DNA of 64,000 bases, taken from Streptomyces sp. NBC_00459. GTDB taxonomy: Bacteria > Actinomycetota > Actinomycetes > Streptomycetales > Streptomycetaceae. This document shows, piece by piece, positions 52,541-61,371 of the stretch (the stretch's first letter is position 1; the number at the start of each line of letters is the position of its first letter). Both the position numbers and the translations under genes were made by a program. The stretch is from contig NZ_CP107903.1 in the NCBI RefSeq assembly GCF_036013955.1, forward strand, positions 2,976,001-3,040,000, given 5' to 3'. Under the pieces are notes generated by a model. The model saw nothing but the letters and a program-made list of their open reading frames with translations. It did no database searches and was not told the origin of the DNA.

Positions 52541-53788
52541 GTGGGTGATGTCAGGGAGAAAGACGGGCAGTTGAGCGGGGCCTCTTTGGGGGCTCCGTTT
52601 CGGTGGTTGTGGGCCGCTTACGCCAGCAGTCTTGCCGGGACGTGGCTCGCGTTCGACTCGTTTCCGCTGATCGCGGTTCTGGTGCTGCATGTGGGACCCG
52701 CCCAGGTGTCGTTGCTGGCCGCGGCCGGGCTGGCCGTCGGGGCGGTGGTGGCGGTGCCGCTGGGGCCCTGGGTGGAGTTCCGGCGGAAGCGGCCGGTGAT
52801 GGTCGCGATGGATCTCGTCCGGTGCGGGGCGCTGCTCACCGTCCCCGCCGCCTACGCGCTCGGGGTGCTCTCCTTCGGCCAGCTCGTGGTGGTGGCCGTC
52901 GTGGTCGCCGCCGCCGACATCACCTTCACCGCCGCCAGCGGGTCCTACCTCAAGGGACTGCTTCCGCCGTCCCAACTCCTCGTCGCGAACAGTCGGTTCG
53001 AGTCGACGATGTGGACGGCGAGCGTGGTCGGGCCGCCGCTGGGCGGTGCCGCCGTCGGGCTGCTCGGGCCGGTGACCACGGTGGTCGCGAACGCGGTGAG
53101 CTTTCTGCTGTCGGCGGCCGGTCTCCGGGCGATCGGCGGGCCGCGCGAAGCTCTTCCCGTACGGGAGGAGCCACGGGCCGGTGGCGGGCGTCCACGCGCC
53201 GGTGAGCTGGTCGAGGGATGGCGGTTCATCCTGGCCGATCCGGTACTGCGGCCCCTGTTCCTCAACACCGTGCTGGTCAGCGGGCTGATCATGGCGACCG
53301 CGCCGCTGGTCGCCGTCCTCATGCTCGGCCGCTTCGGCTTCGAGCCCTGGCAGTACGCACTCGCCTTCGCCGTGCCCTGCACCGGCGGCCTCCTCGGTTC
53401 ACGCCTGTCCCGGCCGCTCGTGGCGCGGTACGGCCGGCACAGGATCATGCGCACCTTCGGCATCCTGCGGGTGTGCTGGCCGGTCGGGATGGTGTTCCTG
53501 CACGGCGGCACGACAGGGCTCGTCCTCGTGATGGTCGTGCAGTTCGGGCTGATCACCAGCATGGGTGTGTTCAACCCGGTGTACGCCACCTACCGGCTCC
53601 AGCACACCCCGGCGGACCGGGTCGCCCGTACCCTGTCCGCCTGGTCGGTCTCCAGCAAGCTGACCGTCGCGGCGCTGACCGCGCTGTGGGGGCTGCTGGC
53701 GGCGCTCACCACGCCGCTGACCGCCGTCGGGGCCGCGGGCGTCCTGATCCTCGCGACTCCGCTGCTGCTGCCCCGCACCGGGGACTGA
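52541..53788 (+). CDS. MFS transporter (EntS-like)
   Basis: 415-residue 12-helix MFS protein of the enterobactin-exporter-like branch. Motif A equivalent GPWVEFRRKRPVMVAMDLVR, then LLPPSQLLVANSRFESTMWTASVVGPPLGGAAVGLLG (a family hallmark) and LEEWRFI-like VEGWRFILADPVLRPLF. Typical roles are siderophore or drug export. GTG start 52541 after a GGG-rich region; the 94-base spacer from zur contains a GCGCAGTTCC-type intergenic repeat. Whether zinc controls it is unknown. Confidence 0.85.
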   Translation: MGDVREKDGQLSGASLGAPFRWLWAAYASSLAGTWLAFDSFPLIAVLVLHVGPAQVSLLAAAGLAVGAVVAVPLGPWVEFRRKRPVMVAMDLVRCGALLTVPAAYALGVLSFGQLVVVAVVVAAADITFTAASGSYLKGLLPPSQLLVANSRFESTMWTASVVGPPLGGAAVGLLGPVTTVVANAVSFLLSAAGLRAIGGPREALPVREEPRAGGGRPRAGELVEGWRFILADPVLRPLFLNTVLVSGLIMATAPLVAVLMLGRFGFEPWQYALAFAVPCTGGLLGSRLSRPLVARYGRHRIMRTFGILRVCWPVGMVFLHGGTTGLVLVMVVQFGLITSMGVFNPVYATYRLQHTPADRVARTLSAWSVSSKLTVAALTALWGLLAALTTPLTAVGAAGVLILATPLLLPRTGD

Positions 53789-53804
53789 GAGGTTTTCCCG
53801 CGCA

Positions 53805-53834
53805 GAGGGATAACCCTCGACCTCTTATTTTTTA
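53805..53834 (+). terminator. Short hairpin plus T-run after MFS gene
   Basis: GAGGG (53805-53809) and CCCTC (53814-53818) enclose a 4-base loop and are followed by CTCTTATTTTTTAC. A U-rich tail is uncommon in this genome, giving a classical intrinsic terminator. The rest of 53789-53991 holds the upstream region of the metalloprotease gene. Confidence 0.5.
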
Positions 53835-53991
53835 CTGACATGCACTCCTCAAAGCTGCCACTCTTCCGGCAGTCACCCCCCACGTCTCATGCACATCACG
53901 CACTGCTCAGCTCATCCCGGGCCGCACACCCCCGTTCGCCCGGTTCTGTTTCCGGCCGCAGAAGGCGCGGCCGTCGCAGGAGGAGTCACGA

Positions 53992-56418
53992 GTGAGACGA
54001 AAGTCGAACAACACCCCCCACAGATCCAGCCGCACCAGCAAGGCCACCGCGGCCGGCGCCCTGCTCGCCACCGCGACTCTCCTGGCCGTCGGCGTGCAGA
54101 CCGTCCCCGCCGCCGCCAAGCCCGCGCCCCCGGCACCGAGTCCACTGCGCGCCGGCGCGCTCCAGGCGAAGCTCACCCCGGCCCAGCGCACGGCGCTGAT
54201 CAGGACCGCGGCGCAGCGAACGACGCAGACCGCCGGCACCCTGGGTCTCGGCGCCAAGGAGAAGCTGGTCGTCAAGGACGTCTCCAAGGACGCCGACGGC
54301 ACCGTGCACACCCGCTACGAGCGCACCTACGCCGGTCTGCCGGTCCTCGGCGGCGACCTCGTCGTGCACACCCCGCCCGCCGCCAAGGCCTCGGGCACGG
54401 TGAGCAGCACGTTCAACACGCGGCGGGCCATCTCGGTCGCGTCCACGACCCCCACGTACGCCAAGTCGGCCGCCGAGACGAAGGCGCTCGGCGCGGCCAG
54501 GGCGCTGGACGCGGAGAAGGCCACCACCGACAGCGCCCGCAAGGTGATCTGGGCCGGCAGCGGCACACCGAAGCTGGCCTGGGAGACGGTGATCGGCGGT
54601 CTCCAGGACGACGGCACGCCGAGCCAGCTGCACGTCATCACGGACGCCCTGACCGGCGCGAAGCTGTACCAGTTCCAGGCCATCAAGACCGGAACCGGCA
54701 ACAGCCAGTACAGCGGCACGGTCACCATCGGGACCACGCTGTCCGGTTCGACGTACCAGCTGAACGACACCACACGCGGCACGCACAAGACGTACAGCCT
54801 CAACAACGGCACGTCTGGCACCGGCACCCTGATGACGGACGCCGACGACACGTGGGGCACCGGGTCCGGGTCCAACACGCAGACGGCGGGCGTGGACGCG
54901 CACTACGGCGCCCAGACGACGTGGGACTTCTACAAGAACACGTTCGGGCGCAGCGGCATCAAGAACGACGGTGTGGCCGCCTACTCGCGTGTGCACTACA
55001 GCACGGCGTACGTGAACGCGTTCTGGGACGACTCCTGCTTCTGCATGACGTACGGCGACGGCACGAGCAGCACGCACGCTCTCACCTCGCTGGACGTGGC
55101 CGGGCACGAGATGACGCACGGCGTCACCTCCAACACCGCGGGCCTCAACTACACCGGTGAATCAGGCGGGTTGAACGAGGCGACCTCCGACATCTTCGGC
55201 ACCGGTGTCGAGTTCTACGCGGCCAACTCCACCGACGTCGGTGACTACCTCATCGGCGAGAAGATCGACATCAACGGCGACGGTACGCCGCTGCGTTACA
55301 TGGACGAGCCCGACAAGGACGGTGGCTCGGCGGACAGTTGGTACTCGGGCGTGGGCAACCTGGACGTCCACTACTCGTCCGGCCCGGCGAACCACATGTT
55401 CTACCTGCTGTCGGAAGGCAGCGGCAGCAAGACCATCAACGGCGTCACGTACAACAGCCCGACCTCCGACGGTGTCGCCGTCGCGGGCATCGGCCGGGCC
55501 GCCGCGCTGCAGATCTGGTACAAGGCGCTGACGACGTACATGACGTCCAGCACCACGTACGCCCAGGCACGCACCGCCGCGCTGAACGCCGCCGCGTCGC
55601 TCTACGGCAGCAGCTCCACCCAGTACGCCGGGGTCGGCAACGCCTTCGCCGGTATCAACGTCGGCAGCCACATCACCGTGCCGACCACGGGTGTCTCGGT
55701 CACCAACCCGGGCAGCCAGTCGTCCACGGTCGGTACGGCGGTCAGCCTGGCGATCACGGCCAGCAGCACCAACAGCGGCTCGCTGACCTACTCGGCGACC
55801 GGTCTGCCGACCGGCCTGTCGATCAGCAGCTCCACGGGCACCATCTCCGGCACCCCCACCACCGCGGGCACCTACAGCAGCGTGGTCACGGTGACCGACA
55901 GCACGGGCGCCACCGGTACGGCGTCCTTCACCTGGACGGTCAGCGCGACCGGCGGCGGCTCCTGCACCTCGGCGCAGTTGCTGGGCAACCAGGGCTTCGA
56001 GTCCGGCAACACCACCTGGACGGCGTCGAGCGGTGTCATCACCAACTCCAGCAGCCAGGCGGCCCGTACCGGCTCCTACAAGGCCTGGCTCGACGGCTAC
56101 GGCTCCACCCACACCGACACCCTGTCCCAGTCGGTGACGATCCCGAGCGGCTGCACGGGCACGACGTTCACGTTCTACCTCCACGTCGACACGGCCGAGA
56201 CCACCACCAGCACGCAGTACGACAAGCTGACGGTGACGGCCGGTTCGACCACCCTGGCCACCTACTCCAACCTCAACGCGGCCAGCGGCTACGTCGCCAA
56301 GTCGCTGAGCCTGTCGGCCTACGCGGGTACGACGGTCTCGCTCAAGTTCACGGGCGTCGAGGACTCGTCACTCCAGACGAGCTTCGTGATCGACGACACG
56401 GCGGTCACGACCAGCTGA
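53992..56418 (+). CDS. Secreted M4 (thermolysin-type) zinc metalloprotease with C-terminal beta domains
   Basis: 808-residue extracellular protease. Order: signal peptide (1-42), FTP/PepSY-type propeptide (about 60-220, RYERTYAGLPVLGGDLVVH), M4 catalytic domain with HExxH H372-E-M-T-H376 and zinc-ligand E396 in GGLNEATSDIF, the HYSSGPANHMFYLL block, then an Ig-like He_PIG domain (about 565-655, SLAITASSTNSGSLTYSATGLP) and a C-terminal jelly-roll carbohydrate-binding-like domain (NQGFESGNTTWTASSGV). GTG 53992 follows AGGAGGAG. Likely degrades protein substrates outside the cell. Paralogous to the gene at the right edge. A 25-bp perfect hairpin follows its stop. Confidence 0.95.
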   Translation: MRRKSNNTPHRSSRTSKATAAGALLATATLLAVGVQTVPAAAKPAPPAPSPLRAGALQAKLTPAQRTALIRTAAQRTTQTAGTLGLGAKEKLVVKDVSKDADGTVHTRYERTYAGLPVLGGDLVVHTPPAAKASGTVSSTFNTRRAISVASTTPTYAKSAAETKALGAARALDAEKATTDSARKVIWAGSGTPKLAWETVIGGLQDDGTPSQLHVITDALTGAKLYQFQAIKTGTGNSQYSGTVTIGTTLSGSTYQLNDTTRGTHKTYSLNNGTSGTGTLMTDADDTWGTGSGSNTQTAGVDAHYGAQTTWDFYKNTFGRSGIKNDGVAAYSRVHYSTAYVNAFWDDSCFCMTYGDGTSSTHALTSLDVAGHEMTHGVTSNTAGLNYTGESGGLNEATSDIFGTGVEFYAANSTDVGDYLIGEKIDINGDGTPLRYMDEPDKDGGSADSWYSGVGNLDVHYSSGPANHMFYLLSEGSGSKTINGVTYNSPTSDGVAVAGIGRAAALQIWYKALTTYMTSSTTYAQARTAALNAAASLYGSSSTQYAGVGNAFAGINVGSHITVPTTGVSVTNPGSQSSTVGTAVSLAITASSTNSGSLTYSATGLPTGLSISSSTGTISGTPTTAGTYSSVVTVTDSTGATGTASFTWTVSATGGGSCTSAQLLGNQGFESGNTTWTASSGVITNSSSQAARTGSYKAWLDGYGSTHTDTLSQSVTIPSGCTGTTFTFYLHVDTAETTTSTQYDKLTVTAGSTTLATYSNLNAASGYVAKSLSLSAYAGTTVSLKFTGVEDSSLQTSFVIDDTAVTTS

Positions 56419-56448
56419 CCGACGATTGATCACCGACCATCCCCCCAC

Positions 56449-56504
56449 GGGTACGACAGCGGCACCCGGCGCCTTTCTCGGCGCCGGGTGCCGCTGTCGT
56501 ACCC
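56449..56504. terminator. Perfect 25-bp hairpin
   Basis: Arms 56449-56473 and 56480-56504 are exact complements across TTTCTC, the longest perfect stem in the window. It begins 31 bases past the metalloprotease stop and should strongly end transcription. Confidence 0.92.
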
Positions 56505-56619
56505 ACACGGTTCGAAGTGCCGGCTGGCGAGCACTTCCTGGATCCTGGCGTACGAGAGATCCTTGATCGTCCGTCAACGACGTCAGAACCGGCGTCCGCA
56601 CGTCCGGGGAGGCTTCGTC

Positions 56620-57864
56620 GTGAGCAGTGGGACGGGTGGGACAGGTACGTGGCTCGATCGCCTGTCGGAGGCCTGGCGGCCTCGTCCGATGCGCCCGCTG
56701 CTCGACGTACTGGCGGCCGTGGGCGTGGCGGTCGGCGGGTCCGTGGCGGGCACGGTCTACCACCCGGCCGGATATCGGAGCTTCGACGCCTGGGCGTATG
56801 TACTGACCGTGTGCACCGCCGCCCCCTTGGCCGTGCGGCACCGTCTCCCGCTGTCGGCCTGCGCCGCCTCGTGCACCGCGTACGCCGTGTATCTGGCGGC
56901 CGGGCACCAGCCGTCGCTGAACTGGTGGGCCCCGCTGCTCGCGTTCATCACCGTCAGCGAACTACTGTCCCTGGAAAGGGTGTTGGCCGCCACCGCACCC
57001 ACCACGGCAGTGATGCTCTACAGCGGACTGATGGGTCGACTCCCTCTCGTCCTCACCATCGCGCAGCCGGTACTGGCCCTGCCCGTCGCCTTCGCGCTCG
57101 GCCGGGCGCAACGCAGGGCGACACGACGGGCGGCCCAACTCCTGCGGCTCAACGAACTCATGAAGCGCGAACAGGAGCAGAGTGCCCGTCGTGCGCTCGC
57201 GGAGGAAAGGGTACGCATCGCCCGCGAACTGCACGACGTGGTCGCCCACCACATGTCGGTGATCGCCGTGCAGGCAGGGCTCGCCGACTACGTGTTCACC
57301 ACCGACCCCCCGGCCGCACAGTCCGCCCTGCGGGCCATCGGCGATGTCAGCCGGGAGGCACTGGACGAACTGCGGCGCATCTACAGCGCGTTGCGTGTCG
57401 AGCACGATGAGGAGAGGGACGCCCCGTTCATCCTGCATCCGCTGCCCGGACTGAACGACCTCGCCGCTCTGGTCGAGCGTATGCGCGGCACCGGAATGAC
57501 CGTCGCCCTCCAGGTCGAGGGAGAGCCCGCCCTGCTTCCGCCGGGGGTCGAACTGTGCGCCTACCGAATGGTCCAGGAGGCGTTGACCAACGTTCTCAAG
57601 CATGCCGGTCCGGTCGCGGCGGACGTCGTCGTGCTGCATGGACCGGCCCGGCTGAGTATCGCCGTGGGCAACGCCGCGGGCACACCGGCGAAGCCCCCGG
57701 GTGAGAGCTCCGGGAACGGCTTGATCGGCATGCGCGAACGCGCCCGGATCTGCGGCGGCGAACTCACGGCCGCCCATCGGCCGGACGGTGGCTTCACGGT
57801 GCGGCTCACCCTTCCCACCGTGCAGGCCGCCCCGCAGGACGCGAGCGGCGGTCTTCGCCCATGA
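56620..57864 (+). CDS. Orphan sensor histidine kinase
   Basis: 414-residue HisKA_3 kinase. About four N-terminal helices (PLLDVLAAVGVAVGGSVAGTV; WAYVLTVCTAAPLAVRH; SACAASCTAYAVYLAAGH; WWAPLLAFITVSELLSL, LPLVLTIAQPVLALPVAFALG) precede the dimerisation segment with phosphoacceptor H205 in RELHDVVAHHMSVIAVQAGLADY and the ATPase domain (MVQEALTNVLKHAG, GNGLIGMRERARICGGELTA). GTG 56620 follows GGGGAGG. No response regulator gene is adjacent; the next gene is convergent uppS. It may signal to a regulator encoded elsewhere. Confidence 0.9.
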   Translation: MSSGTGGTGTWLDRLSEAWRPRPMRPLLDVLAAVGVAVGGSVAGTVYHPAGYRSFDAWAYVLTVCTAAPLAVRHRLPLSACAASCTAYAVYLAAGHQPSLNWWAPLLAFITVSELLSLERVLAATAPTTAVMLYSGLMGRLPLVLTIAQPVLALPVAFALGRAQRRATRRAAQLLRLNELMKREQEQSARRALAEERVRIARELHDVVAHHMSVIAVQAGLADYVFTTDPPAAQSALRAIGDVSREALDELRRIYSALRVEHDEERDAPFILHPLPGLNDLAALVERMRGTGMTVALQVEGEPALLPPGVELCAYRMVQEALTNVLKHAGPVAADVVVLHGPARLSIAVGNAAGTPAKPPGESSGNGLIGMRERARICGGELTAAHRPDGGFTVRLTLPTVQAAPQDASGGLRP

Positions 57865-57934
57865 GACCCGGTCGGCGGTTCCCGGGCACCGTGGGGAAGC
57901 CCTCGGATGAGGGCGGGCGAGTGAGCCCGACCGC

Positions 57935-58783
57935 TCAGATCTCCTGATTGCCCTTCATGTCCCGCTGCATTTCCAGCAGTTGCTCATTCGGGACCGCGCC
58001 GCCGAACCGCCGGTCGCGGGAGGCGAATTCGACGCAGGCACGCCACAGGTCGCGCCGGTCGAAGTCGGGCCAGAGCACGTCCTGGAACACCATCTCGGCA
58101 TAACTCGACTGCCAGATCAGGTAGTTGGAGGTGCGCTGTTCGCCACTGGGTCGAAGGAAAAGGTCGACGTCCGGCATGTCCGGGTAGTAGAGGTACTTCT
58201 GGATGGTCTTCTCGGAGACCTTCTCGGGGTCGAGCTTGCCGAGAGCCACATCACGCGCCATCGCCTTCGCGGCGTCGGCGAGTTCGGCCCGGCCGCCGTA
58301 ATTGACGCAGAAGTAGAGCGTCATGGCGTCGTTGTTCTTGGTCTGCTCCTGGGCGATCTGGAGTTCCTGTACGACGGACTTCCACATCTTGGGCATGCGC
58401 CCGACCCACCGAATCCGGATGCCGAGCTCGTCCATTTCATCCCGCCGCCGCCGGATGACGTCACGGTTGAAGTTCATGAGGAAGCGGACCTCTTCCGGTG
58501 ACCGCTTCCAGTTCTCGGTGGAGAAGGCGTAGAGGGAGAGATTCTTGACGCCGAGTTCCAGGCACCCCTTGAGGACGTCGAGGACGGTGCCTTCGCCGAC
58601 CTTGTGCCCTTCCGTACGCGGCAGCCCGCGCTCCTTGGCCCACCGTCCGTTGCCGTCCATGACGATCGCCACATGGTTGGGTACGAGCTCGCCGGGGAGC
58701 TTCGGCGCGGTGGCGCCCGAGGGGTGCGGTTCCGGTGTCTTGTACTCGCGGCGCCGGCTCCCCAGGATTCCGCGTACGGCCAT
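57935..58783 (-). CDS. uppS: Isoprenyl (undecaprenyl) diphosphate synthase
   Basis: 282-residue cis-prenyltransferase making the lipid carrier for cell wall synthesis. Motifs: [24 protein letters not shown] with the catalytic Asp, [44 protein letters not shown] and [40 protein letters not shown] 58783. It lies upstream of nothing on its strand but is 63 bases downstream of recO, the arrangement seen in Streptomyces (recO-uppS). Confidence 0.96.
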   Translation of the reverse strand: MAVRGILGSRRREYKTPEPHPSGATAPKLPGELVPNHVAIVMDGNGRWAKERGLPRTEGHKVGEGTVLDVLKGCLELGVKNLSLYAFSTENWKRSPEEVRFLMNFNRDVIRRRRDEMDELGIRIRWVGRMPKMWKSVVQELQIAQEQTKNNDAMTLYFCVNYGGRAELADAAKAMARDVALGKLDPEKVSEKTIQKYLYYPDMPDVDLFLRPSGEQRTSNYLIWQSSYAEMVFQDVLWPDFDRRDLWRACVEFASRDRRFGGAVPNEQLLEMQRDMKGNQEI

Positions 58784-58846
58784 GCGCTTCTCGTCTCCTT
58801 GTTGCTTCTGCCGTGTTGTCCGTACGGCGTACGGCTCGGCTTGCTT

Positions 58847-59596
58847 CTAGTTCTTCTCTACATAGCGCAGCGAGCGCAGCCCGCGCTCCAGGTGCCAGTG
58901 CAGGTAGGCGGACACCAGCCCGCTCCCCTCCCTGACGTGACGCGGCTCACACGCGTCCGCGGTCTCCCAGTCGCCCGTCAGCAGCGCGCCGAGCAGTTCG
59001 AGGGCCTGGGGAGAGGGTACGACGCTGCCGGCCACCCGGCAGTCGACGCAGACGGAGCCTCCGGCGGACACCGAGAAGAACCGGTTCGGGCCGGCCATCC
59101 CGCACCGCGCGCAGTCACTGAAGGTGGGCGCGTAGCCGTTGACGGCGAGGGAGCGCAGGAGGAACGCGTCGAGGATGAGGTGGGGCTCGTGCTCGGCACG
59201 GGCGAGGGTGCGCAGCGCGCCGACCAGCAACAAATACTGCTGTACGGCGGGCTCGCCCTCGTGGTCGGTGAACCGTTCCGCCGTCTCCAGCATGGCCGTC
59301 CCGGCGGTGTATCGGGCGTAGTCGGTGACGATGCCGCCACCGTACGGAGCGATGGTCTCGCTCTGCGTGCAGAGTGGCAGCCCACGCCCGACCAGGTCGC
59401 TCCCCCGCGAGAAGAACTGCACGTCGACGTGGGAGAACGGTTCGAGCCGGGCCCCGAACTTGGACTTGGTCCGCCGCACCCCCCGAGCCACGGCCCGCAC
59501 CCGCCCGTGACCGCGCGTGAGCAGCGTGATGATCCGGTCGGCCTCACCCAGCTTCTGGGTACGCAGCACGACGCCGTCGTCACGGAACAGGCTCAT
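58847..59596 (-). CDS. recO: DNA repair protein RecO
   Basis: 249-residue recombination mediator that helps RecF/RecR load RecA on SSB-coated DNA. N-terminal OB-fold: MSLFRDDGVVLRTQKLGEADRIITLLTRGHGRVRAVARGVRRTKSKFGARLEPFSHVDVQF. C-terminal zinc finger: DCARCGMAGPNRFFSVSAGGSVCVDCRVAG. ATG 59594-59596. The protein length and the CxxC-x-CxxC finger are normal. Probably expressed with uppS. Confidence 0.96.
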   Translation of the reverse strand: MSLFRDDGVVLRTQKLGEADRIITLLTRGHGRVRAVARGVRRTKSKFGARLEPFSHVDVQFFSRGSDLVGRGLPLCTQSETIAPYGGGIVTDYARYTAGTAMLETAERFTDHEGEPAVQQYLLLVGALRTLARAEHEPHLILDAFLLRSLAVNGYAPTFSDCARCGMAGPNRFFSVSAGGSVCVDCRVAGSVVPSPQALELLGALLTGDWETADACEPRHVREGSGLVSAYLHWHLERGLRSLRYVEKN

Positions 59597-59648
59597 GGGG
59601 CCATTGTCGCGTACGGAACGGGGTGACCGGCCTCACCGCCGGGGACCC

Positions 59649-59900
59649 TCAAGGAACCTCGCCCCGACTGCGGGCGTTCGCGTACGCCGTGGCCGCGCTG
59701 AGGCGTTCCGCCGGGGTGGCGGGCCGGAGGGCGTCCGGGGCCGCGTCCCACTCCCGGCCGCCGCCGTACGACCTGAGCTGGACGTAGGGGCCCTCGTGCC
59801 CCATGACGATCCCCACCTTCGCGGTGCGGGTGTCCACGACGTACGCCCCGATCTCCGGCCGCCCCGGCCTTCCCGACTTCGCCGGCCGCACGTCGTTCAT
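59649..59900 (-). CDS. Hypothetical protein of WhiJ/AbaA-type gene cluster
   Basis: 83-residue protein: PEIGAYVVDTRTAKVGIVMGHEGPYVQLRSYGGGREWDAAPDALRPATPAERLSA. It resembles small Streptomyces proteins found beside XRE/DUF397 regulator genes, but I cannot name a domain. Its ATG overlaps the stop of the upstream 75-residue gene (ATGA at 59897-59900), so both are coupled. Expected role: partner or target of the divergent regulator (inference). Confidence 0.75.
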   Translation of the reverse strand: MNDVRPAKSGRPGRPEIGAYVVDTRTAKVGIVMGHEGPYVQLRSYGGGREWDAAPDALRPATPAERLSAATAYANARSRGEVP

Positions 59901-60124
59901 CGCAGCGCCGCCGCGATCCGGGCCGCCGTCTCGACGTTGCAGCGCCCCAATTCGATGAGCGGACAGGGCGCTTCCCGGGCCACACTCGCCGCGTCCAATC
60001 GGAGCGACGGCAGAGTAATCCCGGCGCTTTTCAACGCCATCCGCAATTCCTTCACAATTTCCTCCGCTTCTTCGACGCAGGCCGTCGAGTGTGCCGTCTG
60101 TCGTGCCGTCTTTCGTGCCGCCAC
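59897..60124 (-). CDS. Small hypothetical protein of WhiJ/AbaA-type gene cluster
   Basis: 75-residue protein; GTG 60122-60124 with GGGGAG upstream. Predicted two-helix sequence ACVEEAEEIVKELRMALKSAGITLPSLRLD followed by EAPCPLIELGRCNVETAARIAAALR. The Cys residues and the helical form recall the small accessory proteins of Streptomyces WhiJ-like clusters. It is divergent from the XRE regulator across a 120-base spacer and overlaps the next gene. Confidence 0.75.
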   Translation of the reverse strand: MAARKTARQTAHSTACVEEAEEIVKELRMALKSAGITLPSLRLDAASVAREAPCPLIELGRCNVETAARIAAALR

Positions 60125-60244
60125 CGTGCTCCCCTGATCAATCGAGTTTCACTCTTCGCACTTCTACGATGACGTGCTGTGCCTACACTCGGAAGGCTCT
60201 GGGCGCAGCAACGGCGGTGCAGTCGAAGGGGGTTCGGTTCGGTT

Positions 60245-61090
60245 ATGGCCAATGGTTCACATGGGTCACAGCGACAGGCGGCGTGGGAGTTCTTCGGGAC
60301 GGAGTTGAAGCGGCGGCGGGAGGAGGCGGGGTTAACGCAAGTGGAGTTGGGGGCGATGGTCTTCGTCTCCGGGGGCTACATCGGGCAGTTCGAACAGGCA
60401 ATTCGGAAGCCGCAGTTGGATGTTGCGGTACGGATTGACGAGGTACTACAAACCGCAGGTTTTTTCGAGCGCACCTGGCGCAAGCTCATCGACGACAAGC
60501 GGTACGCGGATTACTTCGCGGCGGTTGTGGAGCTTGAGCGGACGGCGACGAAGATCTGCCAGTTCGCGCCGACCGTGATCCCGGGCCTGCTCCAGACGGC
60601 CGCCTACGCTCGGGCGGTCACGCTCGCGGCCAACCCGTTCGTCACGGACGACTACGTGGACGAAAAGGTGGGCGCTCGGCTGGAGCGGTCGCGCATCCTC
60701 AAGGACGCTACAAGGCCCGAGTATTGGGCGATCCTGCACGAGAACACCCTGCGCACGCCGGTCGGCGGGCCGGCGGCCATGGCCGAGCAACTGGAGCACA
60801 TCGCGGTCCTCGCCCGCGAGCGGAAAGCCTGGGTGACCGTGGTCCCGTACTCGGCGGGAGCCTTCGCCTCCATGGGCGGGATGGTGCAGCTCATGGAGTT
60901 CGATGACGCACCGCCGACCCTCTATACAGAGACCTCGTTTTCGGGTCATCTGCTTGACGATCCGGCAGTGGTGAAGCGGGCACAGCGCGCATACGATCTG
61001 CTAAGGGGCGCCGCACTCTCCCCGGAGGCGTCCCTCGCCCTGATCGAATCGGCCGCTGAGGACTACAGACGATGCGCGAGTACGACCTGA
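60245..61090 (+). CDS. XRE-family regulator with DUF5753 (WhiJ-like), TTA codon
   Basis: 281-residue regulator. N-terminal Cro/C1 HTH (FFGTELKRRREEAGLTQVELGAMVFVSGGYIGQFEQAIRKPQ) followed by DUF5753 (from about 95: ICQFAPTVIPGLLQTAAYARAVTLAANPF; RLERSRILKDATRPEYWAILHENTLRTPVGGP; VTVVPYSAGAFASMGGMVQLMEF). ATG 60245 with AAGGGGG upstream. Codon 30 is TTA (60332-60334) so the protein should need bldA tRNA. Together with the overlapping DUF397 gene it forms a WhiJ-type developmental regulator pair; the DUF397 protein is thought to counteract the XRE protein. Confidence 0.92.
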   Translation: MANGSHGSQRQAAWEFFGTELKRRREEAGLTQVELGAMVFVSGGYIGQFEQAIRKPQLDVAVRIDEVLQTAGFFERTWRKLIDDKRYADYFAAVVELERTATKICQFAPTVIPGLLQTAAYARAVTLAANPFVTDDYVDEKVGARLERSRILKDATRPEYWAILHENTLRTPVGGPAAMAEQLEHIAVLARERKAWVTVVPYSAGAFASMGGMVQLMEFDDAPPTLYTETSFSGHLLDDPAVVKRAQRAYDLLRGAALSPEASLALIESAAEDYRRCASTT

Positions 61091-61341
61091 CCAACGCCCG
61101 CTGGCGCAAGAGCAGTTACAGCAACGGCGAGGGCGGCGAATGCGTAGAGGTAGCGCACGACTTCATCGGCGCCGCCCGCTGGCGCAAGAGCACCTACAGC
61201 AACGGCGAAGGCGGGGACTGCGTCGAGGTAGCCGACGGAGTCCCCGGCGTCGTGCCCGTCCGAGACAGCAAGGTCTCGGACGGGCCCGTGGTGCTTGTCG
61301 GGGCGGGCGCCTGGGGGGAGTTCGTCAGGGCTGTGGGTTGA
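61072..61341 (+). CDS. DUF397 protein with internally duplicated domain
   Basis: 89-residue WhiJ-partner protein. The DUF397 motif occurs twice: WRKSSYSNGEGGECVEVA (61099-61155 in DNA) and WRKSTYSNGEGGDCVEVA (61177-61233), then the usual VVPVRDSKVSDGPVVLVG end. The two 57-base copies differ at only a handful of positions, showing a recent tandem duplication. A 12-bp perfect stem (61255-61284) is encoded in the PVRDSKVSDG stretch. ATG 61072 overlaps the regulator gene by 19 bases. Confidence 0.92.
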   Translation: MREYDLTNARWRKSSYSNGEGGECVEVAHDFIGAARWRKSTYSNGEGGDCVEVADGVPGVVPVRDSKVSDGPVVLVGAGAWGEFVRAVG

Positions 61342-61371
61342 CCGAGCCGCTCCCGCCCGGGCGCGGCTCCC

